From positions 1 to 43,921 of the IMG/VR virus record IMGVR_UViG_3300046517_002700: a DNA stretch of 43,921 nt; one strand, 5' to 3'. Positions 25,834-33,565 of the stretch are shown here, piece by piece; the stretch's first letter is position 1, and each line of letters starts with the position of its first letter. Origin of the DNA: a virus. The notes under the pieces are model-generated. The model ran no database searches and had not been told where the DNA came from. It was given only the letters and a program-made list of their open reading frames with translations. The position numbers and the translations under genes are program-made.

Positions 25834-25866
25834 GCCGGCGGGATGCTCGCGCAGTTCTCCGCCGGC
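25834..25866 (-). other. GC hairpin in the scaffold-capsid gap
   Basis: The 173-base gap 25703..25875 holds no gene. Near the scaffold stop it has an 8-bp perfect inverted repeat (GCCGGCGG 25834..25841, CCGCCGGC 25859..25866) with a 17-base loop and no T-run. It could be an RNA-processing or stability structure that sets capsid mRNA level. No convincing promoter was found in the rest of the gap. Confidence 0.35.
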
Positions 25867-25875
25867 TCGATCCGC

Positions 25876-26796
25876 TTACTTCCGCTGCGCCTTCAGTTGC
25901 TCGCGCGCCCCGAGGAGTTCGCGATAGCGCTCCTGCATCTTGTCGTCGTTGTTGTACGCCTTGCGGTCCTTCCGCATCGTGGTTTCGATCTTCTTGATCT
26001 CGTCGTCGATCGAATTCGCGATGGTGGCCGCGTCGGCACCTGGCACCACGGTCGTCACCGGATTCACGGTGCGCGCGAGACCCACGAGCCACTGCAGCGC
26101 CTTCGGGTGGCTGGTGAGGGGCTTGCCGTCCTCCAGGCGGGCGAACATGATCTGGTCGCGGATCTCCTCGGGCGCCGTGTCCAGCAGCGACTTCACGAGA
26201 TTCACGTTCTTGCGGTAATCGCCGCCCCATTCGGCGCGCAGCGAGTCCTCCGACTCCTGCCGGAAGGCCGCGTCCTGCTGCTGCCGGTCCTGCGCGCGCT
26301 TCTCCACCGTGTCGAAGTACCAGCGCACCGAGGCCTTCACCGCCGCAGGTGGCAGGTTCTTCTCGTGCGCCGCCTTGAGGAATCCGTCGACGAGGCCCTT
26401 GTCGTCCTCGCCGATCACGAAGCCGTCGTCGAACTTGAGGTCGTACGCCTCCGGCTTGTCGGGCAGGCCCGCGTCCTTCCGCCAGGCGGCCTTCTCGTCA
26501 TCGGTCCCCTTCTCGGGGAAGGGCACGTTCGCGCGCAGCTCGCCGCTCGAGAGCTTCTGCTCGAGCGCGCGGTAGGAGGTGAAGATCGCGGCGGGCGTGT
26601 CGAAGCGCTCGAGGCGCTTCATCAGCTTCTCGTCGCCGCCGGCGAGGTGCTCGCGCCAGCCATCCGACCAGGCGAATTGCCCCTTGCCGGCGTCGGCCGC
26701 AGCTGCAGTTGCCGCGGCCGCCGCTGCGGCAGCGCCGCCGTCACCCGCGCCGGCGTCGCCGTCCACCTTGTCCTGCCTGAACCACTTAGCTCGCAT
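25876..26796 (-). CDS. Head scaffolding protein
   Basis: 306 residues with AAGGAAGGCGG before ATG 26796. The N-terminal third has an Ala/Gly linker followed by a small WxxGWREHL unit. The C-terminal third is a charged helix (IDDEIKKIETTMRKDRKAYN) of the kind that contacts capsid protein in scaffolds. It lies between the Bbp19-like gene and the capsid gene, the scaffold position in podoviruses. It would form a core for prohead assembly and then leave. Confidence 0.72.
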   Translation of the reverse strand: MRAKWFRQDKVDGDAGAGDGGAAAAAAAATAAAADAGKGQFAWSDGWREHLAGGDEKLMKRLERFDTPAAIFTSYRALEQKLSSGELRANVPFPEKGTDDEKAAWRKDAGLPDKPEAYDLKFDDGFVIGEDDKGLVDGFLKAAHEKNLPPAAVKASVRWYFDTVEKRAQDRQQQDAAFRQESEDSLRAEWGGDYRKNVNLVKSLLDTAPEEIRDQIMFARLEDGKPLTSHPKALQWLVGLARTVNPVTTVVPGADAATIANSIDDEIKKIETTMRKDRKAYNNDDKMQERYRELLGAREQLKAQRK

Positions 26797-27070
26797 GTTC
26801 CGCCTTCCTTAGCACTGCCGTATTGAGGTTGATGGCCTTCACGATCTGCAGCCCGGCGAAGCGCCGGCCACTGCAGAAGGAGGCCGCGTGCGCGCTTTCC
26901 GGATGCCACCCCAGGCCGTACGCGTCGCACGCCTTTTCCACGATCCAGCGCATCGCCCGCTTCTGCTGCTCGGCGCTCGCGCGCCCGTCGGCCACGGCCT
27001 GCACGGCCGTGAGATCCGCGAGCTCGTACGGCGCCGGCTGGAACGCGGGCGGGATGCCTTCGCGCTTCAT
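26786..27070 (-). CDS. Bbp19-like phage protein
   Basis: 94 residues. ATG 27070 overlaps the portal stop (ATGA). The body (QQKRAMRWIVEKACDAYGL, then SFCSGRRFAGLQIVKAI) matches the short Bbp19-type phage domain first known from Bordetella phage BPP-1: a helix with a W/IVEK core and a second GRR-x-GL helix. In BPP-1 it also lies between portal and scaffold. The function is unknown. Confidence 0.65.
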   Translation of the reverse strand: MKREGIPPAFQPAPYELADLTAVQAVADGRASAEQQKRAMRWIVEKACDAYGLGWHPESAHAASFCSGRRFAGLQIVKAINLNTAVLRKAEHAS

Positions 27071-28695
27071 GCCGCGGGCCTCATGGCCTGCGAGGCCTCG
27101 CCCAGCGCCTTCGCGGCTTCCGCCCCCTGCTGCACGTTGGCGAGCGTCTGCTGCACGTTCTGCTGCTGTTGCCGCGCTTGCGCGCGCTGCGCCACCTCGT
27201 CTTCGCTTCGCACCCAGAGCGCCGGCACGCCGATGCCGATGAGCGCCTCGCGCAGCGCCACCTGCGCGTCGAGCACGTCGGCATTGGAGGGGTCGAGCGC
27301 GATGGCATCGGCCATCATCATCTTCGCCTGCTGCAGCTTAGCGCCCTTCTCGCTCTCGATCGCGTCGTGCAGCGGGCTCTCGAAGTGGAACTCGATCTCG
27401 CTCCCCCGCAGGGTCTTCGGCATGTTGAAGGGCGAGCCGAACGCGCCCGCGCGCATGAGGGTATCGAAGGTCATCTCGCACACCGCGCCGTTGTAGTCCA
27501 TCTCCATCGGCTCGAAGATGGGGAGCGCGTTGCGGATGTATTCCTGCACCTGCTGGCCCACCTCGAAGGCGGTCATCTCGGCCTTGCCGCGGTCGGGATT
27601 GCTCATGCTGAGTTTGTTGAGGAAGAAGGCCTCCGCGATCATGGAGCGCGTGTCGGCCTGCATATCGCGGCCCATCGGCATGCCCGACCTGTCCTGTGTG
27701 AGCGGGCGCAGCACCTCTCCCAGGCGTTCGTCGTAGTCGCGGTCCACCCAGGTGATGCCGCCCGCGTAGATCGCCACGTCGCCGCGGATCGCCTCCTGCA
27801 CCGCGACCATCGGCGGGTTGGTGAACTTCTCGCCCGCCTCGAGGATCGTGGCCGTCATGGCCTGCAGCAGCCGCGCATCGGGCAGTGCCGCAACGGTCGC
27901 CGGCGAGTAGCCGTACTGCGACCCGGAAACCGTCGTCCAGCGCGGGATCACGTAGAACTTGTTGTAGATGCCCACCTCCTCGAGCACCTTGTCGTGGTCC
28001 TGGTCGTAGTAGATCGACACGTACGGCGTGCGGAACTTGCCGTCGTACATGTCGGACTCCACGACCATGTGGCGGCACTCCACCTCCGCGAACGGATCCT
28101 TCAAGGCCACCTGCTCCACGTTCGGGTGGCACCTGCCGGGGAAGGTGTTGCAGAGGTTGCGCGAGGTCGGCTTCCACTTGCGGAAAATCTGCCCCACGTT
28201 GCCCTCGGCGTTCTCGGCCCACGCGACATCGCGCAGGTGCCAGCAGCGATAGAGGAGGGTATCGGCGTTCTTGTTGAGCTCGATCGAGATCACGCACTGG
28301 CCGAATGCCGAGAAGTCGTGGTCGCCCTCCTTCGTGGCGCGCGTGAAGAGCGAGGCACGGTCGTACATCGCCCGGCGCTGCACGCCCTCGGCCCACTCGA
28401 GCCAGCGCCGCGCCTCGATGTCCACCTTCGGGCCTTCGTGCGCGACGCGCGGGTGGAACCACGACTTGGCCGTCGGCCGCAGCATCGTGCCGAGCGAATT
28501 GCCGAGGTCGCGGCGCGCGAGGATGGGATAGCTCGTGGCGAGGTTCACGGCGAATTCCTGCCCCACCACGCGCCGGTAGGTGAAGTCCGCGCGCTCCGGG
28601 TAGAAGTTGAGCGCGATCTCCTGCCACAGGAGCAGCAGCTGCGTCCTCTTGCTGTAGAGGTTGTCGGCCTGCTGGGCCAGCTCCTTGGCGTTCAC
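27067..28695 (-). CDS. Portal (head-to-tail connector) protein
   Basis: 542 residues from GTG 28695, which overlaps the upstream stop (GTGA); an ATG further upstream is out of keeping with the gene packing. The N-terminus (LYSKRTQLLLLWQEIALNFYPERADF) and the middle (SMSNPDRGKAEMTAFEV) are typical of the T7-like head-to-tail connector family; lengths of 500-560 are usual. It forms the 12-subunit ring at one capsid vertex through which DNA is packaged and ejected. The C-terminus is a Gln-rich helix (ARQQQQNVQQTLANVQQG). Confidence 0.88.
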   Translation of the reverse strand: MNAKELAQQADNLYSKRTQLLLLWQEIALNFYPERADFTYRRVVGQEFAVNLATSYPILARRDLGNSLGTMLRPTAKSWFHPRVAHEGPKVDIEARRWLEWAEGVQRRAMYDRASLFTRATKEGDHDFSAFGQCVISIELNKNADTLLYRCWHLRDVAWAENAEGNVGQIFRKWKPTSRNLCNTFPGRCHPNVEQVALKDPFAEVECRHMVVESDMYDGKFRTPYVSIYYDQDHDKVLEEVGIYNKFYVIPRWTTVSGSQYGYSPATVAALPDARLLQAMTATILEAGEKFTNPPMVAVQEAIRGDVAIYAGGITWVDRDYDERLGEVLRPLTQDRSGMPMGRDMQADTRSMIAEAFFLNKLSMSNPDRGKAEMTAFEVGQQVQEYIRNALPIFEPMEMDYNGAVCEMTFDTLMRAGAFGSPFNMPKTLRGSEIEFHFESPLHDAIESEKGAKLQQAKMMMADAIALDPSNADVLDAQVALREALIGIGVPALWVRSEDEVAQRAQARQQQQNVQQTLANVQQGAEAAKALGEASQAMRPAA

Positions 28696-29009
28696 GACGT
28701 GAGCCCGTTCGATTCGAGCGTGTAGGCGATGCGGTTCATCACCAGCAGCGTGGTGTTCATCTGGTCCACCATCGCCGCGCACGCGGCGACGACCGCATTG
28801 CTCGTCATTGCGGTGGCCGAGGTGAACGGCTGCACGAGCGTGGTCGGGATCGTCGTCTCGACGTGCGTGGTGAGGTGCGTGAACGCGCCCGCGGGCGTGG
28901 GCTCGTAGGCCGAGGTGAGGAATACCGGCGCATCCATCACGTCGGCCCGCGCGACCGCGGTTTCCGCGACCGACTTGGGATCGACGGCGTTGGCGCGCAG
29001 GCTATCCAA
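28692..29009 (-). CDS. Hypothetical protein before the portal gene
   Basis: 105 residues if the TTG at 29009 is the start; this overlaps the upstream stop by eight bases. Val/Ala/Thr-rich with a C-terminal helix (AACAAMVDQMNTTLLVMNRIAYTL). A later ATG (codon 25) is an alternative start. It is translationally coupled to the portal gene (GTGA). Function not recognised. Confidence 0.5.
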   Translation of the reverse strand: MDSLRANAVDPKSVAETAVARADVMDAPVFLTSAYEPTPAGAFTHLTTHVETTIPTTLVQPFTSATAMTSNAVVAACAAMVDQMNTTLLVMNRIAYTLESNGLTS

Positions 29010-29274
29010 GGGTGTCGTCCCGGTCGGTGAGGATCGTGCTCGCCCGCCCGCGGCGCATCATCTGGTCGGCGAGCGAGCGCCGGCGCGCATCGTCGATCGC
29101 CTGCTGGCCAGGCATCGCCGTCGGCCCCTGGATGCCGGGCGCCTTGGGTGTGGTAAGCGCGCTCACACCGGCCGCGGCGGTCGCTGCGGTGGCGGCGGTG
29201 AGCACCGTGTCCGACGCCGCGAAATCGCCGACCGCCGAGGCGGCCGCCGCCGCGAGCTCTTCAATGCCGGTCAT
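29002..29274 (-). CDS. Small Ala-rich protein after the terminase gene
   Basis: 90 residues, GGGGAGG before ATG 29274. Residues 7-45 are largely Ala/Thr and end at a Pro/Gly turn; the C-terminal third is basic (DDARRRSLADQMMRRGRAST). Composition suggests a helical, possibly membrane- or nucleic-acid-associated protein. Overlaps the terminase end by 14 bases. Function unknown. Confidence 0.5.
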   Translation of the reverse strand: MTGIEELAAAAASAVGDFAASDTVLTAATAATAAAGVSALTTPKAPGIQGPTAMPGQQAIDDARRRSLADQMMRRGRASTILTDRDDTLG

Positions 29275-30868
29275 GTTGCCTCCCCATGATCACTTGCGGC
29301 ACACGGCGGCGCGCGCCGCCGAACTCGCCGAACTCGCCATAGGCCCCGCCGCGCACCATCGTGTGCAGGGCCTTCGGGCCGCGGAACCACGACATCACCA
29401 CCGCGTCGCCTTTGTTCGTGGAGCGGCCGAGGCGCGCGCACACCTCCTCCTTCGATTCCACCTTGATGCCGACGCGGAACTCCATGTCCAGGCGCGGCGC
29501 GGTGAGGTCCGCCACGAGCTCCGGATCGTCGGGCAACGCCACGATGGAGCCGCCATCCTGGTCGGGGTCGAGCGCCTCGCGGAACTTCCAGATGGCTTCG
29601 CTGCGTGTGTTGAAGAAACCGAGCTGCTTGTCCTTCGTGCGCCCGGCCGATTTCGCCGCGCCCTTGTAGGGGAAGACGTCGATGCTGTTCTCGCGCGCGA
29701 GCTGGAAGCAGCCGCTGCCGTAGCCGCCGCTCATGTCGAGCACGATGATCGCGTGGTCGCGGCGGTGGATCAGGATCTGGCCGAAGGCGAAGCTCGAGGC
29801 CTTGTCCTGCGGAATGCTCTTCGCCGGCACCACCACGAGCGGCGCGTACCAGCCGTCGCGGCGCGGCGCGAGCACCATCGGGTCGGTGCCGCCGCCCGAC
29901 ATGTCGACCCCGATCGCGCACATCGGCACCTCGAGGGGCGGCGTCTTCGTCCAGCGGCGCTGCGCGTCCCGGATCCACGCCGTCGGGATCACCTGGTTCT
30001 CGGCGTCCTGGAAACTCGCCTTGAAGCCGCCCATGAGGATGCGGCGGATCTGCGCCGGCAGCGCATCGAGCTGCTTCTGGTAGCCGCTTCGCACGTAGAA
30101 CGGGTTGTCCCCCACGCTCGAGGCGATGTACGTGCGCGAGGTCGGCGTCACCGCCTTGCGCTGCCCATCCTGCGTCACTTCCACGGGTCGCGGGCCGTCC
30201 ACCCAGCGATCGCCGTCGTCGTCGGACACCACCCAGCGCAGCTCGCCCGCCTTCGCGGGCCGCGGGTAGGTGTCGTCCAGCCACGGCGCGAACATCTGGA
30301 TCACCCACAGCCCCTCGGAGGTGAGCGGCGGGTTGGTGGCGAGGATGGTGCGGCAGCGCTGCTTCGGGTTCTCCGAACGCACCCAGCCCATCAGCATGCG
30401 CACCTGCGCCTCGGTGAACTGCGTGGCCTCGTCGATGCCGAGGAGGTCGCGCGCGCGCCCGATCCAGCTTTGCTCGTCGCCGGGATTGTTCGCAGCGCCG
30501 AGCTCGATCACGAGGTTCTTCGTCTTGAGCGACGGTGGCGGCGAGCCGTTGAACCCATCCTTGCCGCCATTCATCGCGATCATGCGATCGACGATGCCGG
30601 AGAGGTCCGTGTAGCGGCGGCGCATCACGAGCGCGCGCTGGTGCTCGTTGAAGGCGAGGCCGAGCACCAGGTCCGTCTTGCCGCCGCCCGGTTGCCCGCC
30701 GTAGAGGATCACGTCCGCCTTCGAGAAGTACGCCTCGGTCTGCGGACCCGGGTTGGGCACCCAGCGCAGGTGGCCCGTGGCCTTGATGAGCTCGGCGTCG
30801 ATCGCGGCCAGCTCGGGCTTGGTCTTTCGCGCGAAGGCCGCTTCGAGCTTTTCGAGACCGGCGCTCAT
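29261..30868 (-). CDS. terL: Terminase large subunit
   Basis: 535 residues. Walker A GQPGGGKT (58-65), Walker B LLGIDEA (D146, E147), a motif III-like TILATNPP (174-181) and a nuclease-domain start CAIGVDMSGGGTDP with D322 mark a TerL. It packages phage DNA using ATP and cuts concatemers. A candidate second acidic motif is IIVLDMSGGYG (residues about 370-380). It lies upstream of the portal gene. No obvious small terminase subunit is seen in the window. Confidence 0.92.
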   Translation of the reverse strand: MSAGLEKLEAAFARKTKPELAAIDAELIKATGHLRWVPNPGPQTEAYFSKADVILYGGQPGGGKTDLVLGLAFNEHQRALVMRRRYTDLSGIVDRMIAMNGGKDGFNGSPPPSLKTKNLVIELGAANNPGDEQSWIGRARDLLGIDEATQFTEAQVRMLMGWVRSENPKQRCRTILATNPPLTSEGLWVIQMFAPWLDDTYPRPAKAGELRWVVSDDDGDRWVDGPRPVEVTQDGQRKAVTPTSRTYIASSVGDNPFYVRSGYQKQLDALPAQIRRILMGGFKASFQDAENQVIPTAWIRDAQRRWTKTPPLEVPMCAIGVDMSGGGTDPMVLAPRRDGWYAPLVVVPAKSIPQDKASSFAFGQILIHRRDHAIIVLDMSGGYGSGCFQLARENSIDVFPYKGAAKSAGRTKDKQLGFFNTRSEAIWKFREALDPDQDGGSIVALPDDPELVADLTAPRLDMEFRVGIKVESKEEVCARLGRSTNKGDAVVMSWFRGPKALHTMVRGGAYGEFGEFGGARRRVPQVIMGRQHDRH

Positions 30869-30872
30869 GGAT

Positions 30873-31670
30873 TCAGTCCGACGCCACGTGCAGCGGCACC
30901 ACGTCGGCGCGCCGGGCCATCTGCTCGACGATCCTGTCGATGGACGCGGTGCCGATCCAGGTCGCCATCCAGTATTTGTGATTGTCGAGCGCGCCCTGCA
31001 GGAAGCCGCACTGCTGGGTTGCCGCCTGCAGGCTCGCCTGCGCCGCGACGAGCCTCGCTTCGAGCTCGCGCTTGCGCACGGTGGCCTTCACCATCATCGG
31101 CTCCCATTCGCAAATGCCGTAGAGCGGCATCGGCTGCATGAGGTCCGATTCCGGAGGCACCGACACGCGCACGCCGCGCAGCATGGCCGCCTGGATGAAG
31201 AAGTGGCAACCCGGGCGTTGCTGCGCGTATTCCTCGGTGGCGCTCATGTCCACGCCGTAGAGCGCGATCTCCTCCACGTCGGGCACTTCCAGCGCCATCG
31301 CGAGCATCCACGCGAGCGAGCTCGTGAAGAAGTAGGGGCCGTAGCGCTCGAGCAGGCGCTCGCGCGGGAGCCGCACCGAGCGCGGGATGTCGGGAATCAT
31401 CTCGCCCGTGTACACCGGCCCCTTGAATTGCCGCATCCACTCCACGTACTCGGGCGAGAACCACGCCACCTGGCGCGTGGGGTCGCCGATGACGGGCGGC
31501 TCCCAGCGGTGGAGCTCGAAGAACGCATCCCCCTCGTGGTAGGTGCGCTCCTGGCCGATGATGGCGTAGGCGCCCGGGGAGCACGCCCAGATGCTCCACG
31601 CCGGATCCTTGAGGGGTGCCAGGCGAATGCTCGAGGGAGCGCTGCCGAGGAGCGCGATCTTCGAGCCCAT
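30873..31670 (-). CDS. DUF115/MptE-like phage protein upstream of terminase
   Basis: 265 residues; ATG 31670 shares an ATGA overlap with the upstream stop. The start (KIALLGSAPSSIRLAPL) resembles the Rossmann-type loop of DUF115/MptE-like proteins. The middle has SSLAWMLAMAL, LYGVDMSATEEYAQQRPGCHF and VPPESDL, a pattern recalled from proteins next to phage terminase genes. The C-terminal 65 residues form a charged helix. DUF115 also includes Maf flagellin-glycosylation proteins, but phage members occur without sugar genes. Function unknown. Confidence 0.6.
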   Translation of the reverse strand: MGSKIALLGSAPSSIRLAPLKDPAWSIWACSPGAYAIIGQERTYHEGDAFFELHRWEPPVIGDPTRQVAWFSPEYVEWMRQFKGPVYTGEMIPDIPRSVRLPRERLLERYGPYFFTSSLAWMLAMALEVPDVEEIALYGVDMSATEEYAQQRPGCHFFIQAAMLRGVRVSVPPESDLMQPMPLYGICEWEPMMVKATVRKRELEARLVAAQASLQAATQQCGFLQGALDNHKYWMATWIGTASIDRIVEQMARRADVVPLHVASD

Positions 31671-32143
31671 CAGGTGCTCGTCGAGAAGATGACGCCGGGG
31701 CCGTCGGACGAAGCGAGGCTCGAGGCCCCGCCCATGAACGCCCAGACCGACGTCGACAGCGACAGCAGGTTCGCGATCGCTTTCTGCTTCACCAGCGAGA
31801 TGACCGTGGCGCCGAGGGTCGTGAGCGAGGCGCCGATCACGATGGACGGCCCGCTCAACTGGAACTGCTGCGTGCCGGTGGACGTGGACTGCAGGCGCAG
31901 CGTCTTGCGAATGCCGGCCGAGGGCGGCGCCTGCAGCGAGAAGAGGCCCGTCTGCGAAGAGCCGGAGGTGAGGATGTTGGTCATGCCGTACGGCACGGCC
32001 GAGCTCGGAGCGCTTGCCTGCACGTCCTCGATGGGATCGAGCGTGCCGCGCACACCGGCGAGGAAGTCGTTCGTGAGGCCCAGCCGGCGCCCGTAGATGG
32101 ACGTCTGGATGCTGTTGCGGATGCTCTCGAGAAGGTTTGCCAT
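31670..32143 (-). CDS. Hypothetical virion-operon protein
   Basis: 157 residues, GAGGG before ATG 32143. Ser/Thr/Ala-rich, with a central helix-free part and a hydrophobic segment (IVIGASLTTLGATVISLV, about residues 100-117) long enough to cross a membrane. The 72-base gap upstream (32144..32215) shows no convincing signal. Function not recognised; it could be structural. Confidence 0.5.
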   Translation of the reverse strand: MANLLESIRNSIQTSIYGRRLGLTNDFLAGVRGTLDPIEDVQASAPSSAVPYGMTNILTSGSSQTGLFSLQAPPSAGIRKTLRLQSTSTGTQQFQLSGPSIVIGASLTTLGATVISLVKQKAIANLLSLSTSVWAFMGGASSLASSDGPGVIFSTST

Positions 32144-32215
32144 GTTGCCCTCTTTGGATTTGCTCGCCGAAGCTGCTGCGAGGGTGAGCGGTGGCCGACC
32201 GCTGGCGGATTGCGA

Positions 32216-32947
32216 CTAGAAAATGCCGCCCAGCTTTCCGAGGTAAAGGATGATTCGCGCGCGCGTCTGCGCGTCGTGAACGACGGGGAAAAGGATCACC
32301 TCCTTCACCTGGATGTTGCTGGGAAGTCCCCCGCTGCCAGCGGAGCCGAGCGAGAATCCCGCCATGTCCAATGCGCCCCCGGCGCCCGTCACCAGCGTGC
32401 CGAAGTTCACTTGCATGGAAGAAGCCGCGCCGTTGAAGACCGTGGTGAGTACGCCGTAGGTGTTCACCGCGAGCTCGGCGTCGGCCGCGAGCGAGGCGCC
32501 TGCGTTGGCGGTGAGCGCGGGCGTCACGGCCGACTGGATGACGCGGCCCGAGTTGGCCGCATCGCCGTCGAAGATGTAGTGGTTCACGGTCCACGTCACT
32601 TGCCGGAAGAGGATGTAGATCGATTCCGGCTGCTTGAAGGCGAAGGGCACGCACTTCATGGTGTGCGAGATGCCGTCGAAGAGGATCGAGCCGTCGCCCT
32701 GCAAGGCGGGCTGGAACGTGGCCGAGGCCTGCTTCAGCGTGTTGCCGTTGCCGCTCTGGTCGCCCCACTGCGCGACCCCGGTGCCGACCGTGATCGCGCT
32801 ATTGAAACGGAACCAGGCGACGGGGCCGAGCTGCAGGATTTGCGTGGGGCCGAAGATCGCCGAGCGCAAAGCGTTGAAGCGCGGCATCTGGTACGGCCGG
32901 TCGAGAACTGCGGCGCCGCTCCTGCTAAAGAGGTTGCGCCGGAACAT
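32216..32947 (-). CDS. Phage structural protein with lectin/LamG-like domain
   Basis: 243 residues from ATG 32947, which overlaps the upstream stop (ATGA). The sequence VAWFRFN...VAQWGDQSGNGNTL and GSILFDGISHTM is typical of concanavalin/LamG-type jelly-roll domains found in phage virion proteins that bind sugars or decorate heads. The last part (IQVKEVILFP, then RARIILYLGKL) completes such a domain. Location at the head end of the operon suggests a decoration or host-contact protein. Confidence 0.6.
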   Translation of the reverse strand: MFRRNLFSRSGAAVLDRPYQMPRFNALRSAIFGPTQILQLGPVAWFRFNSAITVGTGVAQWGDQSGNGNTLKQASATFQPALQGDGSILFDGISHTMKCVPFAFKQPESIYILFRQVTWTVNHYIFDGDAANSGRVIQSAVTPALTANAGASLAADAELAVNTYGVLTTVFNGAASSMQVNFGTLVTGAGGALDMAGFSLGSAGSGGLPSNIQVKEVILFPVVHDAQTRARIILYLGKLGGIF

Positions 32948-33282
32948 CAGCCGTGGAACCACTCCACCGTGACCACGCCCGCGGATCCCGAGACGACGGA
33001 GATGCCGGTGCAGGACAGCGTGCTGCCGATGTTGCGCACCGTCGGATTGGCGACCGAGCGGTTCGCGGTCGAGCCCGCGGTGGAGTTCGTGGTGGGCACC
33101 GTGGCGCCCGTGGATCCGAAGGCCACGTAGAAGTCGATCCCGCCCGTGGGCGAGAAGGACACGAAGCCCGCGCCCGCGGGCGTGTCGAGCGCCTGGGCCG
33201 TGCCGGCGACACAGACCACCGTGCCGATCGCGTCCGAGTAATTCAGGACGTCCGTCGGGTGCAGCATGCCCAGCGTCTTCAT
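32947..33282 (-). CDS. Hypothetical beta-rich virion-operon protein
   Basis: 111 residues from ATG 33282, coupled on both sides by ATGA overlaps. Gly/Ser/Thr/Val-rich with few charges, like a small beta-sandwich. It precedes the lectin-like gene. No recognised family. Confidence 0.5.
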   Translation of the reverse strand: MKTLGMLHPTDVLNYSDAIGTVVCVAGTAQALDTPAGAGFVSFSPTGGIDFYVAFGSTGATVPTTNSTAGSTANRSVANPTVRNIGSTLSCTGISVVSGSAGVVTVEWFHG

Positions 33283-33434
33283 GGCGCCACCACCGTGCGC
33301 GGCCGGCGCCGGCCTTCGACGCCCTTGATGCGGCCCTTGTTGGCCGAGGCGTAGAAGATGCGCTTCGCGCGCTTCGCGCCGTACTCCTTCACCATCGACG
33401 ACATGATGGTCTCGCCCTTCTTCGTGAGTGGCAT
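33279..33434 (-). CDS. Small basic phage protein (MPLTKKG type)
   Basis: 51 residues from ATG 33434 with GGAGGG eight bases upstream; the frame is open further but the ribosome-binding site decides the start. The sequence (MPLTKKGETIMSSMVKEYG, then KRIFYASANKGRIKGVEG) matches a short protein frequent in head operons of tailed phages. It is the first gene after the terminator at 33455..33479, so it marks the start of the virion operon. Function unknown. Confidence 0.7.
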   Translation of the reverse strand: MPLTKKGETIMSSMVKEYGAKRAKRIFYASANKGRIKGVEGRRRPRTVVAP

Positions 33435-33454
33435 CGCGTGGGCCCTCCGCCATG

Positions 33455-33479
33455 AAAAACGCCCGCGTGGAAGCGGGCG
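33455..33479 (-). terminator. Intrinsic terminator between sugar cassette and virion operon
   Basis: Reading the minus strand, a 7-bp GC stem (33479..33473 with 33466..33460) closes a 6-base loop and is followed at once by five T (33459..33455). The next gene's GGAGGG follows within about 10 bases. It should stop most sugar-cassette transcripts just before the virion genes unless antiterminated. Confidence 0.85.
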
Positions 33480-33535
33480 CCAAAGGCGATGAGTCGACAA
33501 GGAAGCGGGCGACCGCGCCGCGCGTTGAACGGCCC

Positions 33536-33565
33536 CTTATGGCGCAACCGGCGCACCGCTGTCAA
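33536..33565 (-). promoter_or_regulatory. Candidate sigma-70 promoter for the virion operon
   Basis: On the minus strand TTGACA (33565..33560) is a perfect -35, followed after 18 bases by CATAAG (33541..33536; 4 of 6 matches to TATAAT). It overlaps the stop codon of the synthase gene. Transcription would start near 33528, about 50 bases before the terminator, so read-through would require antitermination or partial leakage. Confidence 0.55.

Noticed and set aside
25834-25866. Intrinsic terminator between scaffold and capsid genes
   Set aside because: The hairpin has a long loop and no T-run, so it is listed only as an RNA structure.
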